A stretch of DNA of 64,000 bases from the NCBI RefSeq assembly GCF_007018905.1, contig NZ_CP041402.1:5444001-5508000 (forward strand), in the 5' to 3' direction. The notes below the pieces were generated by a model that saw nothing but the letters and a program-made list of their open reading frames with translations, was not told the DNA's origin and ran no database searches. Shown here one piece after another: positions 62,241 to 64,000 of this stretch (position 1 is the first letter of the stretch; the number at the start of each line of letters is the position of its first letter). The position numbers and the translations under genes are program-made. The stretch is from Tardiphaga sp. vice304. GTDB taxonomy: Bacteria; Pseudomonadota; Alphaproteobacteria; Rhizobiales; Xanthobacteraceae.

Positions 62241-62244
62241 TCGT

Positions 62245-62508
62245 TTAGACGGCTTCGGGCGCTTTGGCGGCCGGGGCCGGCCATTCGATCATGGTGCGGG
62301 TCTTGGTCGCGGAATCGTAGACCTGGATCTGCAGCATCTGATAGGCGTTTTTCAGCTTCATGCCGGCTTCTTCAGCGGCTTCCACCGTGTCGTGATGCGA
62401 CTTGAAATGGCCATCGACGACCAGCGAATAGCCCTCCGTCGGCGCGCGATCGGCGCGAACGATCTTGCGGGCCTGCGGTTCGTCCATTTCGATTTTCGGC
62501 TTTTTCAT
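62245..62508 (-). CDS. conserved small protein, unknown function
   Basis: An 87-residue soluble protein: MKKPKIEMDEPQARKIVRADRAP, then a compact segment GYSLVVDGHFKSHHDTVEAAEEAG, KLKNAYQMLQIQVYDSATKTRTMIEWP and an Ala/Pro tail. The regular alternation suggests a small alpha/beta fold. It is convergent with the Lys/Ala-rich pair, with a 4-bp gap. No family was recognised. Confidence 0.72.
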   Translation of the reverse strand: MKKPKIEMDEPQARKIVRADRAPTEGYSLVVDGHFKSHHDTVEAAEEAGMKLKNAYQMLQIQVYDSATKTRTMIEWPAPAAKAPEAV

Positions 62509-62828
62509 CGTCGCTCCGGGTGGGGATGGGCTGGGGTGGGATTTGGTGAGGATGCGCCCCGTTTACACGGAATGGCGGAAATTGGCATCGGCAATTGCGG
62601 GATGCGAACAGGATGGGCCTCAATCACGGTGCAATTGAGGTGCCGGCGGGTCGATCACCGGACGAACGGCCGTGCCCGCCACGATCAACTTGATCGTGCG
62701 CGGAATGGGCTGGTGGCGCGCGCCCTGTCGCCGATGCAACGGCTACATGCGGCAACGCTCATAGACAAGGCCCGAGTGCAGCCCTACGGATACGCCAGAG
62801 CTGCGACAAAATAACGGGCGGAAACGCG
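62509..62828. other. intergenic region before MFS gene
   Basis: About 320 bp with no credible gene. It contains a 7-bp hairpin, CCTCAAT (62618-62624) with ATTGAGG (62634-62640), and a perfect inverted repeat at 62680-62698 listed separately. Confidence 0.6.
62680..62698. promoter_or_regulatory. 19-bp perfect inverted repeat, candidate operator
   Basis: CACGATCAACTTGATCGTG: 9-bp arms around one central base, about 130 bp upstream of the MFS gene. Length and symmetry suit a dimeric repressor. No regulator gene in the window can be tied to it. Confidence 0.5.
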
Positions 62829-64000
62829 ATGGTCGATATTCCGGCCGGCTCTCATCAGGTACGGATCGATACGGCGCGGCGGACGCTCGGCGCCATTTCG
62901 GTGGCGCATTGGGTCAGGCACTTCCACATTTTCGTACTGCCGATGCTGTTTCCGTTTCTCAAGGACCGGCTCGGTGTCTCCTATGTCGACCTCGGCCTCG
63001 CCCTCACCGTGTTCGCCGTCGTTTCCGGCCTGACCCAGGCGCCGATCGGCTATCTCGTCGATCGCATCGGCGCGCGAAAAATCCTGATCCTCGGCATGAC
63101 GCTGGGCGGAGCTGCGCTGATCGCGCTCGGCCTGCATCTCAGCTACCCCACGCTGATCGTCTGCGCCGCACTGCTAGGTCTCGCCAACAGCGTCTATCAT
63201 CCCGCCGACTATGCGATCCTCTCCGCGCATATGGACGAGACGCGAATGGGGCGGGCGTTCTCTATCCACAGCTTTGCCGGCTTCCTCGGCGGGGCGGTGG
63301 CGCCGGCGATCATGGCCGCGCTGGTCGCCGGCATCGGCGGCGCGTCGGCGCTGATCGTGGCGGGGCTGATCGGACTCGCGGTGGTGCTGATGCTGGTCGT
63401 GGTCGGCATTCCCGACGCCGGCGCGATGCATGACGCGACCGAGGGCGAGCCCGCGGCGAAGGTTAGCATGATGAATCCGGCGATCCTGCTGCTGACGCTG
63501 TTCTTCACACTGCTGGCGCTGTCGCAGAATGGCATCAACTCGTTCGGCATTGTCGCGCTGATCAGCGGCTACGGCATTTCGTTCTCGGCCGCCAATATCG
63601 CGCTGACCGCCTATCTCGGCTGCAGCGCGGCCGGCGTGCTGGTCGGCGGCGTGCTGGCCGATCGCACGGTGCGTCACGGCCAGATCGCCGCCGGCTGCTT
63701 CGCCATCAACGCCGCGATCGTCTTCACGATCGCCTCGGTGACCATGCCGCTCCTGCTCCTGACGCTGACCATGGCCGTGGCCGGGTTCCTGAGCGGCGTG
63801 ATCGTGCCGTCGCGCGACATGCTGGTGCGCAACGCTGCGCCCCCGGGCGCCGCCGGCCGGGCCTTCGGCATTGTCTCGACGGGCTTCAATTTCGGCGGTA
63901 TCGTCAGCCCGATTCTGTTCGGCTGGCTGATGGACAGCGCCCTGCCCGGCTGGGTATTCGGCGCCTCGGCGGCGTTCATGGCCGCGACGGTCGTGCTGGC
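62829..64000 (+). CDS. MFS transporter (3' end cut by window)
   Basis: Open from ATG 62829 to the last base, 390 codons, so the C-terminus is missing. It has a short N-terminus and then about eleven membrane helices: GAISVAHWVRHFHIFVLPML, VFAVVSGLTQAPIGYLVDRIGARKIL (loop 2-3 motif GYLVDRIGARK), LLGLANSVYHPADYAILSAHM and VPSRDMLVRNAAPPGAAGRAFG. The HPADYAILSA and PSRD segments recall transporters near the fosmidomycin-resistance and carboxylate groups, but the substrate is undefined. A symmetric operator-like site lies upstream. Confidence 0.88.
   Translation, partial: MVDIPAGSHQVRIDTARRTLGAISVAHWVRHFHIFVLPMLFPFLKDRLGVSYVDLGLALTVFAVVSGLTQAPIGYLVDRIGARKILILGMTLGGAALIALGLHLSYPTLIVCAALLGLANSVYHPADYAILSAHMDETRMGRAFSIHSFAGFLGGAVAPAIMAALVAGIGGASALIVAGLIGLAVVLMLVVVGIPDAGAMHDATEGEPAAKVSMMNPAILLLTLFFTLLALSQNGINSFGIVALISGYGISFSAANIALTAYLGCSAAGVLVGGVLADRTVRHGQIAAGCFAINAAIVFTIASVTMPLLLLTLTMAVAGFLSGVIVPSRDMLVRNAAPPGAAGRAFGIVSTGFNFGGIVSPILFGWLMDSALPGWVFGASAAFMAATVVL

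Overview
The window is high-GC DNA typical of an alphaproteobacterium. The gene set (PhaR/phbAB/phaZ polyhydroxyalkanoate genes, a RegB-type redox kinase, pcaFHG, glnD close to mutS) and several families of GC-rich intergenic palindromes point to the Nitrobacteraceae (Bradyrhizobium/Rhodopseudomonas-like). This placement is an inference from gene content and repeat style, not from a database search. No rRNA, tRNA or CRISPR array was found.

Layout. 0-5 kb: the end of xerD, a methyltransferase, gloB overlapping a cupin gene, and an intact IS110-family element (about 3151-4350) that splits an intergenic palindromic repeat. 4.5-10.4 kb: a YddG-like exporter, the PHA precursor genes phbA and phbB, divergent phaR, and a GGDEF/EAL protein. 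10.6-18 kb: two hypothetical proteins, rpmF, mtgA, a polyprenyl diphosphate synthase with a DUF1345 membrane protein, a CPA1 antiporter and a GT-C/PIG-V-like protein. 18-25.3 kb: a RelE/ParE-type toxin-antitoxin pair, ispG, an EamA transporter with a Zur-like regulator, pcaF-pcaH-pcaG, and a HigBA-type module with a striking palindromic promoter. 25.4-33.7 kb: mutS, a membrane protein, glnD, then a NemR-like TetR repressor with a DJ-1/PfpI protein sharing an operator-like motif. 33.9-40.2 kb: two tandem hybrid histidine kinases whose kinase/receiver halves are nearly identical in DNA although their sensor halves differ, then a DUF1304 gene.

40.4-46.6 kb: an MXKDX repeat protein and an ABC-type substrate-binding protein, followed by a visibly decayed stretch: an IS110 transposase with a one-base frameshift, a chemotaxis receptor with an in-frame amber codon, a truncated IS5 transposase, and about 0.6 kb of structured, apparently non-coding DNA behind a consensus promoter. 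46.6-55 kb: an HWE-type GAF histidine kinase, a class A penicillin-binding protein, a YgjP-like metallopeptidase, the intracellular PHB depolymerase phaZ, an ABC-2 exporter and a RegB-like kinase. 56-64 kb: two tandem paralogous MFS transporters, a DUF938 protein, an exported class II aldolase-like protein, a NiCoT nickel/cobalt transporter, two small Lys/Ala-rich proteins, and an MFS gene running off the right edge.

How genes work together. phbA, phbB, phaR and phaZ cover synthesis of the PHB monomer, regulation and mobilisation of the polymer (phaC is not in the window). pcaF/H/G are steps of protocatechuate breakdown through beta-ketoadipate. The TetR and DJ-1 genes look like an electrophile (methylglyoxal-type) response unit. 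The most unusual material is in the two IS110 elements. Each has a non-coding segment upstream of its transposase with strong stem-loops, which is where the recently described bridge RNAs of this family are encoded. Close behind are the intergenic palindrome families, one of which has acquired a nested 20-bp palindrome in two of its three copies.
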